From Tsukamurella sp. 8F (lineage in GTDB: Bacteria; Actinomycetota; Actinomycetes; Mycobacteriales; Mycobacteriaceae): DNA of 64,000 bases. This document shows positions 17,779 through 27,400 of the stretch, in pieces (the stretch's first letter is position 1; every line of letters begins with the position of its first letter). The position numbers and the translations under genes were made by a program. The DNA lies in contig NZ_JARFTP010000003.1 of the NCBI RefSeq assembly GCF_029167375.1, forward strand, positions 182,721 through 246,720, given 5' to 3'. A model generated the notes under the pieces. The model was not told the DNA's origin. It did not search any database and worked only from the letters and a program-made list of their open reading frames with translations.

Positions 17779-18612
17779 CTACCCGGACCCACCGGCGCCG
17801 AGGAAATCGACGATCAGCCGGTTCACGACCTCGGGCCGTTCCAGGTAGCCGAAATGACCGGTGTCCTGCACCTCGACGTAACGGGCCCCGGGGACCGCAT
17901 CGGCCACCTCGCGGCCGAGATACGCCGGGACGATCAGGTCGTCCGCGAAACCGATCACGAGCAGCGGTCGAGAGATCGCGCGGTAAGCGCCCCTGCGATC
18001 TCCCAGGCGTTCCGTCGCGCCGAGCTGGCCGCGCTCCCCGGATGTCGCCGGACCTGCCGAGTACTCCATGAGCGCAAGCCATTCCGCTGCTCTCGAGCCG
18101 TCGCGCAGGGTGGTCGGGGAGAGGTTCAACAGCGCCTCGACGGCGGCCTTGTAGGCCGTGGGCAGCACTATTCGCCGGTCGAACAGCTCTTGTTCCCCGC
18201 GCGTCAGGAGCCTGCCCGCTTCATCGACCCGTGCGTGTGCACCCATCGCCACCGCCCGCCGCACGAGCTCGGGGTATGTCAGTGCCAGCTCCTGTACTAC
18301 GCGGGCGCCCAGTGACGTCCCGACCACATGCGCAGGGGCACCGGCGTGGGTGATCAACGCAGCGAGGTCGTCGACGAGCGCACGCACCTCGATCTCGGGA
18401 CACGAGGTCTCGGTCTGCCCGGGCACCGGGCTGATCCCGCGGTTGTCGTACGTGACGACCCGGTATCCGGCCTCGACCAGATCCGGCACTTGGTGCAACG
18501 TCCAGACATCGCCTCGCGCGCCCGTTCCCTGCACCAGCACCACGAGTGGCGCGTGTGGATCACCGTGCTCCTCATAGCGCAACGCGATCCCGTTCACGGG
18601 CAAGGCGGGCAT
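17779..18612 (-). CDS. Alpha/beta hydrolase
   Basis: 277 aa from ATG 18612, which has GGAAGGGAG upstream; an ATG at 18651 lacks one. Nucleophile elbow GTSLG, acid loop FADDLIVP and catalytic His in DTGHFG are visible. Serine hydrolase of the chloroperoxidase/esterase-like type. Last gene of a leftward group with the amidohydrolase and aminotransferase, 114 bases after the amidohydrolase stop. Possible roles are a stand-alone thioesterase that releases or proof-reads NRPS products, or an esterase acting on the ferric siderophore. Neither NRPS has a thioesterase domain, so the first is attractive, but sequence alone does not decide it. Confidence 0.8.
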   Translation of the reverse strand: MPALPVNGIALRYEEHGDPHAPLVVLVQGTGARGDVWTLHQVPDLVEAGYRVVTYDNRGISPVPGQTETSCPEIEVRALVDDLAALITHAGAPAHVVGTSLGARVVQELALTYPELVRRAVAMGAHARVDEAGRLLTRGEQELFDRRIVLPTAYKAAVEALLNLSPTTLRDGSRAAEWLALMEYSAGPATSGERGQLGATERLGDRRGAYRAISRPLLVIGFADDLIVPAYLGREVADAVPGARYVEVQDTGHFGYLERPEVVNRLIVDFLGAGGSG

Positions 18613-18726
18613 GCGGTACTCCCTTCCTGAGGTGCGTCGGCGATGACGCACGATCTCCGTTGCGCCGCGGGGCGATCGGCGTGCGGTCCCGGGACGGTAG
18701 CTCGACCGCCGGGAACGTGCCGGCGT

Positions 18727-19929
18727 TCAGACGGTCCGATCAATTGCACGTCCTGCCACCAGCACGGCGAGTGGGCGGCGTAGGGAGGCGCGATCGACGA
18801 GCGGATCACCGTCGATCGCGACCAGATCGGCGTCGAATCCCGGGGCGATGCGCCCCTTCCGATCGCCGAGTCCACAGATATGTGCCGCGACGCTCGTCCC
18901 GCGGCGCAGCGCTTCGGCCGGCGTGACGCCCAACATTCCGAGGGCGATCAGGCCCTGAACGAGCACGCCGTGTGGTTTCTCGGGCGAGATACCCGCATCG
19001 GTGCCGACCGCGTAGACGGCGCCGTCGGCGATGAGTCGCCGATGAATCGCGAACGTGGCAGCCAGATTCCGTTTCAAGATCTCAGGCGTCTTGCGTGCCC
19101 GTTCCGGGCCCGGGACCAGCCCCAGGGTGGCACTCACCGCTATCCGCCGCGCGACTATCTCGGCGAGTAGCTCATCGGGCGCCGCCACGCCATCGTCCGT
19201 GAGGAATGTGCAGTGCTCCAGCCCGTCCACTCCCGCAGCCACGGCCGCCTCGATCGCCGTGGTGGCGTGAGCGTGGGCGGTGACCGGCAAACCATGCCGA
19301 TGCGCCTCGTCGACCAGGGCAGCGAGCTCGTCGGGGGTGAACTGGTCCGTGCGCGGGTCCGAACCTGCGGTAAGGGTCCCCCCGCTTGCGATCACCTTGA
19401 TCACCGCGACTCCACGGTCGGCGTGCTCGCGGACGGCTGCCCGCACGCCGTCGACCCCGTGCGCGACACCGCCGAGGAAATGGCAGTGTCCGCCTGCGAT
19501 CGTGATCGGTGGCCCGGCGGACACCACCGTCGGCAGTGCGGGCCGCGGAGGGAGCCCGAGAGAAAGGTAGCCGCGGTCACCGAGGTCGCGCACGGTGGTG
19601 ACACCCGCCGAAAGCTGTGCTCTGCCAGCCGATGTGATCGCCTCGACCACCTCGTCATCGTCCCGACTCGCGAGCGCGGACACGGGGTCGGCACTGGCGT
19701 CGAGGGCCAGGTGCACGTGCGGATCGACCAGGCCGGGGATGAGCGTGGTGCCCGGCAGATCCAGCAACATCGCGTCGGGCGGTACGGACGCCAGCCCCTG
19801 GGTGACCGCGACGATACGCCCGTCCTCGATCAACACCACCGGGTCGTCGATGGTCACCGGATCGGTGCCGTCGAACATAACGGCGGCGTGGACTGCGGTA
19901 CGGCGCCGCTCGTCGCTCGCGGAGGTCAT
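18727..19929 (-). CDS. Metal-dependent amidohydrolase (imidazolonepropionase/prolidase-like)
   Basis: 400 aa. Amidohydrolase landmarks in order: the HVH metal pair in PGLVDPHVHL (about 70), the likely bridging Lys in VIKVIASGG, His in VTAHAHA, and Asp in VGTDAGISP. A C-terminal beta-sandwich (DADLVAIDGDPL) closes the fold. Members hydrolyse cyclic amides or dipeptides with C-terminal residues. It is 28 bases downstream of the aminotransferase and presumably shares the iron-boxed promoter. In siderophore context it could degrade the spent peptide or process a diamino-acid precursor. Substrate is unknown. Confidence 0.83.
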   Translation of the reverse strand: MTSASDERRRTAVHAAVMFDGTDPVTIDDPVVLIEDGRIVAVTQGLASVPPDAMLLDLPGTTLIPGLVDPHVHLALDASADPVSALASRDDDEVVEAITSAGRAQLSAGVTTVRDLGDRGYLSLGLPPRPALPTVVSAGPPITIAGGHCHFLGGVAHGVDGVRAAVREHADRGVAVIKVIASGGTLTAGSDPRTDQFTPDELAALVDEAHRHGLPVTAHAHATTAIEAAVAAGVDGLEHCTFLTDDGVAAPDELLAEIVARRIAVSATLGLVPGPERARKTPEILKRNLAATFAIHRRLIADGAVYAVGTDAGISPEKPHGVLVQGLIALGMLGVTPAEALRRGTSVAAHICGLGDRKGRIAPGFDADLVAIDGDPLVDRASLRRPLAVLVAGRAIDRTV

Positions 19930-19957
19930 ACGGTGTCCCGGGTAGGTCGGCCCGGCA

Positions 19958-21214
19958 TCACTTCCAGCCCAGCCCCGTGGCCAGCAGCCGATCGAAGGCG
20001 TCGTCGAGCACCTGCGGCGGGTGACCGAGATGTATCCGGACCCAACTGGATCGGTCGTCGTTGCCGCCGTGTCGAGACGGAGCGGTCATACTGCCGCGAC
20101 CCGGCAGGACGCCGGCCGCCAGACACAGCCGTCGGTATGCGTCTTCGTCGTGATCGGCGGCGAACGACGGCGGCACCTGAAACCGCAGGTACGACGTGCA
20201 GGTGCCGGGAGACACGGCGTGATCCGGAAAGCCGAGGTCGCCGACGAGCCGACTGTGGACCTGGTCCCTGGTCCGTACGTAGTGGTCGCCGAGTTGCTCG
20301 ATGTACCGATCGGACTCCGGGTCGGCCAGCCACGACGCCATGGCCGCCTGGAGTGGCACGGCGGAACCGTAATAGCGCCGATGTGCGATGGCGGCGAGAA
20401 TTCCCAGGGTCTCCGGCCGTCCGGTGAGTGCGCCCAGGCCCCAGCCGTTGCAGCGGAACTGTTTGCCCAGCGTCCGCACGGCCAGCCACGGCTGAGTACG
20501 ACGTTCGGACAACAGGATTCGCAGAGCGTTGGTCGGTGCCGTGCCGGGTGTGTGGACCGCGTAGTAGGCGTCGTCGAGGAGTACGGCCACCCCCCGCTCC
20601 TCGGCGAGGTCGAGAAGGCGTGCGACCACCGACGGGGTCCAGTCCGAGCCGGTCGGATTGTGCTGAGGGTTCAGAACCAGAAGACCGGTGTCGGGGCTGG
20701 TGCGGATCATCTCCTCGACGGCCTCGGTGTCGGGCTGCCAGTCCTGCCGCTGGGTCAGAGGGTAGGTACGCACTGAGAATCCCAGCGGAGCAAGCACACC
20801 CGGGTAGTCCCAGCCCGGTTCCGGAACCAGTGCGACGCGGCGTTTGGGGGTGCAGCTCCGGATGAACTGCCCGAAATCGGCCATGGCGGAGCGGGTTCCG
20901 CACTGGCTGACGGACACATCGAACCACCCGGGGGTGACGTCGTCGAGGTCGTGGGTGCGGATGATGTACTCGCGGAGAACGTTTCGTAGCGCGGGCAGAC
21001 CATAGGGTGTGAGCTGGTACCCGTTGGCATGGTTCGGGATATCCGCCAGGGCGGCCACCAGACCGGGTGGGGTGTCGGCCCAGGTCTCGCCCAGGCTGAG
21101 GTAGATGAGCTCATCGATGTTGCTGCCCGCGGCCTGATAGTCGGCGATCATCCGGGCGTCCTCCATCCGGTTGGACAGGCTCCCGCTGTCCAGGATGTCG
21201 GCGGGTGCCTGCAC
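19958..21214 (-). CDS. PLP-dependent aminotransferase, class I/II
   Basis: 418 aa from GTG 21214, with GAGGAGG upstream. Fold-type I landmarks: NPQHNPTGS, LLDDAYY (PLP Asp/Tyr) and the Schiff-base Lys in TLGKQFR; the C-terminal substrate-carboxylate Arg is probably in SWVRIHLG. An iron-box-like element lies 36 bases upstream, so the gene is predicted to be induced by iron starvation. First gene of a leftward operon with an amidohydrolase and a hydrolase. Likely role: making or interconverting an amino-acid building block for the NRPSs. I cannot name the substrate. Confidence 0.86.
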   Translation of the reverse strand: MQAPADILDSGSLSNRMEDARMIADYQAAGSNIDELIYLSLGETWADTPPGLVAALADIPNHANGYQLTPYGLPALRNVLREYIIRTHDLDDVTPGWFDVSVSQCGTRSAMADFGQFIRSCTPKRRVALVPEPGWDYPGVLAPLGFSVRTYPLTQRQDWQPDTEAVEEMIRTSPDTGLLVLNPQHNPTGSDWTPSVVARLLDLAEERGVAVLLDDAYYAVHTPGTAPTNALRILLSERRTQPWLAVRTLGKQFRCNGWGLGALTGRPETLGILAAIAHRRYYGSAVPLQAAMASWLADPESDRYIEQLGDHYVRTRDQVHSRLVGDLGFPDHAVSPGTCTSYLRFQVPPSFAADHDEDAYRRLCLAAGVLPGRGSMTAPSRHGGNDDRSSWVRIHLGHPPQVLDDAFDRLLATGLGWK

Positions 21215-21249
21215 GCATCCTCCTCATGGGTAGATCAAGCGCGGTGAAG

Positions 21250-21268
21250 TAAGGGTAGGGTAACACAA
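21250..21268 (+). promoter_or_regulatory. Iron box (IdeR/DmdR-like), aminotransferase operon
   Basis: TAAGGGTAGGGTAACACAA matches the iron-box consensus at 14 of 19 positions. It is 36 bases upstream of the aminotransferase start, which reads leftward. A second iron box lies 121 bases further right in front of NRPS1, so the divergent intergenic region carries one site per direction. Confidence 0.75.
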
Positions 21269-21388
21269 CATGATTCGGCGTGAGTCGGGCGCCGGGACCG
21301 CAGGATCGGGGTATACGAGCGGTCGATAGGTCTCGCGCCGGTGTGGGGTGATGGAACGCGGCGCCGGCCCGGATTGTCGCGATATTGG

Positions 21389-21407
21389 TCAGGCTAAGCT
21401 AACTTAG
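21389..21407 (+). promoter_or_regulatory. Iron box (IdeR/DmdR-like), NRPS1
   Basis: TCAGGCTAAGCTAACTTAG matches the consensus at 14 of 19 positions and sits in the longer dyad AGGCTAAGCTAACTTAGCCT (21391-21410). It ends 40 bases before the NRPS1 start codon, close enough to overlap the promoter. Confidence 0.85.
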
Positions 21408-21447
21408 CCTGGATCGACCGTGCACGGGATGGCTGGAAAGGAACCGC

Positions 21448-24400
21448 ATGATCTTCGTAGGAGCGGGCGCTCTGCTGTGGCGGGCTGTCGACCATGCCCT
21501 GTCCACCGGTACGGACGTCGGCCTGGTGGTTCACCCTACGGACGAGCGAGTCCCCGAGGAGTTCCGCGACCTACACACCGCCATAGCCACCGATATCAAC
21601 GACCTCGACGGATTGTTCGCAGAGGTCGCGACCGCCGGGGATGTGGTGTGGTCGACGGGGAACCCGTTCATCTTCCGGTCGCCGATATTGGACCTGGGCC
21701 TCACGATCCTCAACGTCCACGGCGGGCCGCTGCCCGAGTACCGCGGCCTGCCGATGGCGAGTGCTGCGTACGCGATCCTCAATGGTGAGAAGCGATTCGG
21801 AGTCACAGTCCATCGCGTCGATGCCGGGATCGACACGGGCGAGATCGTCGCGCAGAGGATGTTCGATCTGACGCCGGACATCACTCTCGGAGAACTCACC
21901 CTCGACGTCACCCAGCGCTGCCACGACATCTTCGTGGCCAGCTTCGATGGACTGCGAGCAGGCACACTCACGCCTGCCCTTGCGGATCCCGCTCCCGGTG
22001 CGGCGCGGCCGGCGGGCTCGTACTACGGCAGGAAGGAACTAGCGAGGATCGGCGCCTACCGCGATCGCGAAAGCTTCGCTCGCGCAACCGACCTGGGGGT
22101 GCTCGCCGAGCGGTACTGGTTCTACAGCCTTCTATTCGGGCTGGCCGCACGTGGTCGTGCCGATCTGACCGAGGAGATCGCAGATCTGCGCTACTGGGGG
22201 CAGCTCGGCCGGTCGACGCGGCCGCCGGTACCGATCCCCGCCGACCCGGGAGCGGACACGTCCGAAGACGGGGCGGCCGTCCGGCCCCTCGGTCCCCAGG
22301 CCGTGACGGCGCTCGATGTGCTCGGCACGGGCGGTAGTGCCAGGTTGGCGGTCTTCGCGGCGGCCACCGGAATGGCGGTTCGCGAACTGACCGGCGACGC
22401 TGCAGTGCCGCTCGTCATTCCCGCAGACGGGCCCGCGGGGATCGTGCCGCTACGTATCGCCGTCCCCGAGGCGGCCGCGGCCGATGCGGGATATCTGCAG
22501 GAGGTTCACGAGCGCATCGACGATGCCACCGCGCACGCCGCTGTTCGGCTCACCGACGTCTACTCCGCTCTGGCCGGGGATCTCGACACGACCGTCGAGC
22601 CCGGCGAATTCGTGATGGTATCGATGGCCGACGGCCCTGCGGGAACGAAGCATCCTGCGCCCGGCATCGAAGTCGGGATCGAGACCGGCGATGCCGTGGT
22701 CACGGTCGGCTGTACGCGTGATCGCACCCGGTACTCGGCGCGCACCGCCCAGCGGCTCCTGGACGGGATAGAGGCTTCCCTGCAGCGGCTTGCGCAAGCG
22801 ATCGGCAGCGGTGATCCGGCCCGGGGGATGGACGCCGAGATCGGCGCGGGGATCACGGCCGCCCGGCCGGCCGATCGAGCCGCGTCGGGCGCGGCGCCCG
22901 TCGATCTGCTGGCGGTCACGGATGCCGAGTCCGGTCTGAACCCGGCCGACCTGTGGCGGTGGATCCACGAGCTCGACGTGGGCCAGGTCCCGGTGCGGAC
23001 GGTCGTCGAGGCGTTCGTCCGCTGTGCGACGGCGTTCGGCTATGCCCGTGATGCGCCGGTGGGAGACGCCGACGTCCGCGCCCTCATCCATGTCGTGCGC
23101 GATCTGACGCAGGCCGGCGAGGTGGACTCGGTCGCTGCGGGGACGGCGCACCTCGTCGTCGTCGACGACGGGACACACGACCGGACCCCCGAGTTCCACG
23201 TACTTGCGACAGGCGATGTGGATCCATCGGCACTCGACGTCTTCGTCGCTGCCGTGGCCAAGGCCGCCGTCGCCATCGCCGCCGGTGACCGTGTCGTCCT
23301 GACGGTGCCGGACACCGCCGATCTTCTTGCCGACCGTACGACGCGTGCGTGGCCCGATAGGACGGGTACCACCGGACTCTTTCCGCACCTCGCCGGTGGA
23401 GGTACCGGACCGGCCGCCGAGTTGTGTAGCGGCTCGGTGCTGGTGGCGCGTGCCGACGGGCGTACCGGTCTCGACACGGACGGTGTTGTTGCACAGGCGA
23501 TGACGTGGCTCGCCTCCGAGATCGGCGACCTCGTCCCGGGTGGGGTGATCGTGGATGTCGAACGCGACGTGCGAGATGAAGTGACTGCCGCGGTCCCGGG
23601 CCGGCTCAGTGTCCGATACCCGGTGTTGCTCGACCCCGATCGAATCGCCGGAATCCCGCCGGGTGTGGATGCCGTGCAGGGCATGCGCGATGCGGGCGTG
23701 GTGCTGCCCGATCGCTCATCCGTGGCAGGCCTCGGGCTGCTCCTGTGGCGGGGCGAGCGCCCGGACGGCGTGGTTCAGCCGCGCTCGCCGGCGCGGGTCC
23801 TGATCAGGGTCGCGGATACCTCGAGCGAGCTGGTAGCGGGCGTGGACATGCCCGACGGGTGGGGCCCCTACGGAATCCTGATCACCGTCCTGTGCCGACC
23901 CGCCGCAGGCGGAGCCCGGCGGCGTAGGGCACGGGTCCTCGTGCAATCGCGGTGCGGCCGCGAATTGGACGCGATCGCGCTCGCCGGTGCGCTGGCCGCC
24001 AGGAGTGCGACACCTCGCCCCGACGGCTGGGATCTCGACGCGGTGGTCGACGACGTGGTGCATGTCCATGCCGAACAGAAGCCGCTCGTCCACCTTTCTG
24101 CCACAGACCGACAGGAGCTCACGGAACGGTTCGGTGAAACGGCTGACGTCCTGCCGTTATCGCCGTTGCAGGAAGGCCTCTTCTATCACCTGCAGCTCGC
24201 CAATGAGACCGGAACCACCGACCTCTATGCCGTCCAGTCGCGAATCCGTATAACCGGTGCGCTCGATTCGGGGCGGATGAAGACGGCGGTGGCGATGCTG
24301 CTGGCCCGGACCCCGAATCTGTCTGCGGGATTCGTGCGAATCGGCGGTCAAGCATTGCAGGTGATCCCTCCCGACCCCGCGCCGCCGGTAAGGACCGTCC

Positions 24401-27400
24401 GCCGGTCGGAGTGGTCGGGCGACGATCCCGACAAGATATTGGCGGAGGAGCGGTCGGCGCCATTCGTCGCCGACCGTCCGCCACTCATCCGATTCCTCCT
24501 GCTGGAGATATCCGATGGGGAGTGGATCGTGGCTATGACGCGCGAGCACCTACTTTTCGACGGATGGTCATTGGGTCACGTATGGAATGACCTTCTCGCG
24601 CTGTACAGCGACCCTTCGGGGGCGTCGGTGCCCGCGCGGACGGCCTACCGGGACTACTTGGAATGGCTGGCGGAGCGCGAGGGGACGGCATCGGGAGACG
24701 CGTGGCGGCGATATCTCGCGCAGTCTCCCGGAGACGCAGGGGCAGGCGGACCCGAACCCACCATCGTGGCTCCGGCGGCCGCGGATGTGGCCGCCGATGC
24801 CGCTGCCGCGGCGGACGTATATCGCTACCTCGATGCCACGTTACAAAGGAAGGTGGTGGACGCCTGTCGAGACGCCGGCGTCACCGTCGGGACATTCTTC
24901 CAGGTCGCATGGGGAATCACGCTCGCGCGCATGACCAACCGGCTCGACGCGGTGTTCGGCACCAGCGTATCGGGGCGCCCTCCGGAACTCGCGGGTGCCG
25001 AATCCATCATCGGCCTCCTGTACAACACCGTGCCGGTGGCGGTGTCTGCTCCGCCCACCGCATCGGTCCGCGACGTACTGGTCGGGCAGCACTCCCGCAG
25101 CGCGGGCGTCATCGATGCCGCTCACGTGCCGCTGAGTGAGATCCATCGAATCGCCGGATGTGAGCAGCTGTTCGACACGCTGTTCATCATCCAGAACCAA
25201 CCCGTGGTCGTCGGCGAGGTCGAAGACCGGGGTGAGCCGGGTGGAAGTCGCATCGAGCTCGCGGATTTCGAGGTAGACGACTCCACGCATTATCCGTTGT
25301 CTTTCGCCGTTCTGCCGGATGATCGGATCCGGGTGCGATGCTCGTATCGCGGCGATCTGTATTCCGAGAGCGATATCGGGACGATCATCGACCGACTCAT
25401 CGGCACTCTGGCCGCGATGTCGGCGGATGTCGAAGCACCCGTCGGCCGGATCGGGGTAACGGTGCCGGCGGAGCGGTCACGGTATGCCGGATGGAACGAC
25501 ACGACGCGGGAGCTGCCTGCTCTCACCATCGGTGATCTGCTGCAGAGACAGGCCGAGCGGACACCGGGTGAGACGGCGATCGTCGCCGGCGACACTCGCC
25601 TGACGTTCGCGGAACTTCTAGACAGCGCTCGGCGGTGTGCCGCGTTGCTGAGGGAGCGCGGCGTCACGGCGGAGGATCGCGTCGGGCTGCTGCTTCCTCG
25701 GGACGAGCGGACCGTCGTCTCCCTGTTCGGGGTGTTCTTCGCGGGTGGAGCCTACGTGCCGATCGATGCCGATCACCCGGCCGAACGCATCGAGTACATA
25801 CTCGACGCCGCCGATCCCGCCGCGATCGTGACCACCTCCGCATTGCTCGACCGGCTGCCCGGCAGGCGACGTATCGGTGCGGTTGTGCTCGACGCCGACG
25901 ATGTCGAGACGCGCATCGCCGCTCTCGACGTGGCACCCGCCCCGGCATCCGTCCATGTGGACAACCTCGCCTACGTGATCTTCACATCGGGGTCGACGGG
26001 GAGACCCAAAGGTGTCGCGGTGGGGCACCGGGGCCTGACGAACATGTACTTCAATCATGTGCGGAAGATCTTCGATCCGGTGGTCGCCCATCAGGGGGGA
26101 CGTCGGATGCGGATCGCGCACACCACCTCGTTCTCGTTCGATGCCTCATGGGAGCAGTTGTTCTGGCTACTCGACGGGCACGAGGTGCATGTCATCGACG
26201 ATGATCTCCGCAAGGATCCCCAGCGGCTGCTCGAACACTACGACCGCGAGCTCATCGACGGATTCGACGTCACGCCGTCGTACGGGCAGGTGCTCGTCGA
26301 GGAGGGGCTTCTGGAGCGCCCGCGGCCCACCGGGCGGTCGACATCGGAATCGGATCCCGGCGTCGTGTTCGTGTCACTCGGCGGTGAGGCCGTCCCCGAC
26401 GCGTTGTGGACCGCGCTGCGCGAGGCGCCCGGCGTCGAGAGTTACAACCTGTACGGACCGACCGAGTACACGATCAATGCGCTCGGTGCCGATCTGGCGG
26501 ACGGCGAGACGTCGAACGCAGGAAGGCCGATCGACAACACGCGGGCCTACGTCCTGGACGTGAACCTGCAGCCGGTTCCCACGGGTACGGCCGGGGAGCT
26601 GTATCTGGCGGGTGTCGGGGTCGCGCGCGGTTATCTCGGCAGACCCGCGTTGACGGCTGAGCGATTCGTGGCCGATCCCTTCGATCGCGGCGAGCGTCTG
26701 TACCGCACAGGCGATCAGGTGCGTTGGCGATCGGACGGTCAGATCGACTTCCTGGGGCGCACCGACGACCAGATCAAGATCCGCGGATTCCGGGTAGAGC
26801 TCAACGAGATCGCGGAGACCGTCCGCGCGCATCCCGATGTCACGGCCGCCACGGTGACCGTCATCCGCGACGACGACGCGGCGGTGACGAGGCTCGCCGC
26901 GTACTACACCGCCGTGCGCTCCATCCCGGTCGCCGACCTTCGTGACTTCGTCGCGGCCAGGCTTCCGGGTTACATGGTGCCCGCTGGCTTCGCCGAACTG
27001 GCGACCCTGCCGCTGACCACGAATGGGAAGATCGATCACGCCGCCCTGCCTGCTCCGGACCTCACCTCGACCGGTGCGGTCGTAGCGCCCGCCTCCGGCG
27101 TGGAGCGGGACGTCAGGTCCGTCGTCGCGTCGGTGGTCGGCGTGGAAGAGGCCACGATCTCGGTCGACAGCGCGTTCATCGACATCGGTGTCGACTCGCT
27201 GCGGCTGGCGCGATTGACGTCGCGGCTCAACGCGCAGCTCGACGTCACACTGACCCTGCGAAGCCTCATCGAGAACCCTACGATCGCCGGCATCGCACAC
27301 GTGGTCGACGAGGTTCGCGGGCACGGGGAGACAGCACGGATGCGCGTAGCCGACGTGGTGCGGCCGACGGGGCCGATCCCGGCATCGCACGGGCAGCAGT

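Noticed and set aside
21448..21990. Stand-alone methionyl-tRNA formyltransferase or ArnA-type gene
   Set aside because: The domain is continuous in frame with NRPS1 and is preceded by an iron box, so it is an NRPS formyltransferase domain.
22450..23388. 312-codon minus-strand frame inside NRPS1
   Set aside because: I considered it because the overlapping NRPS1 stretch has no recognised domain. The NRPS1 frame is uninterrupted and shows C/E-like segments, while the minus frame shows no motif.
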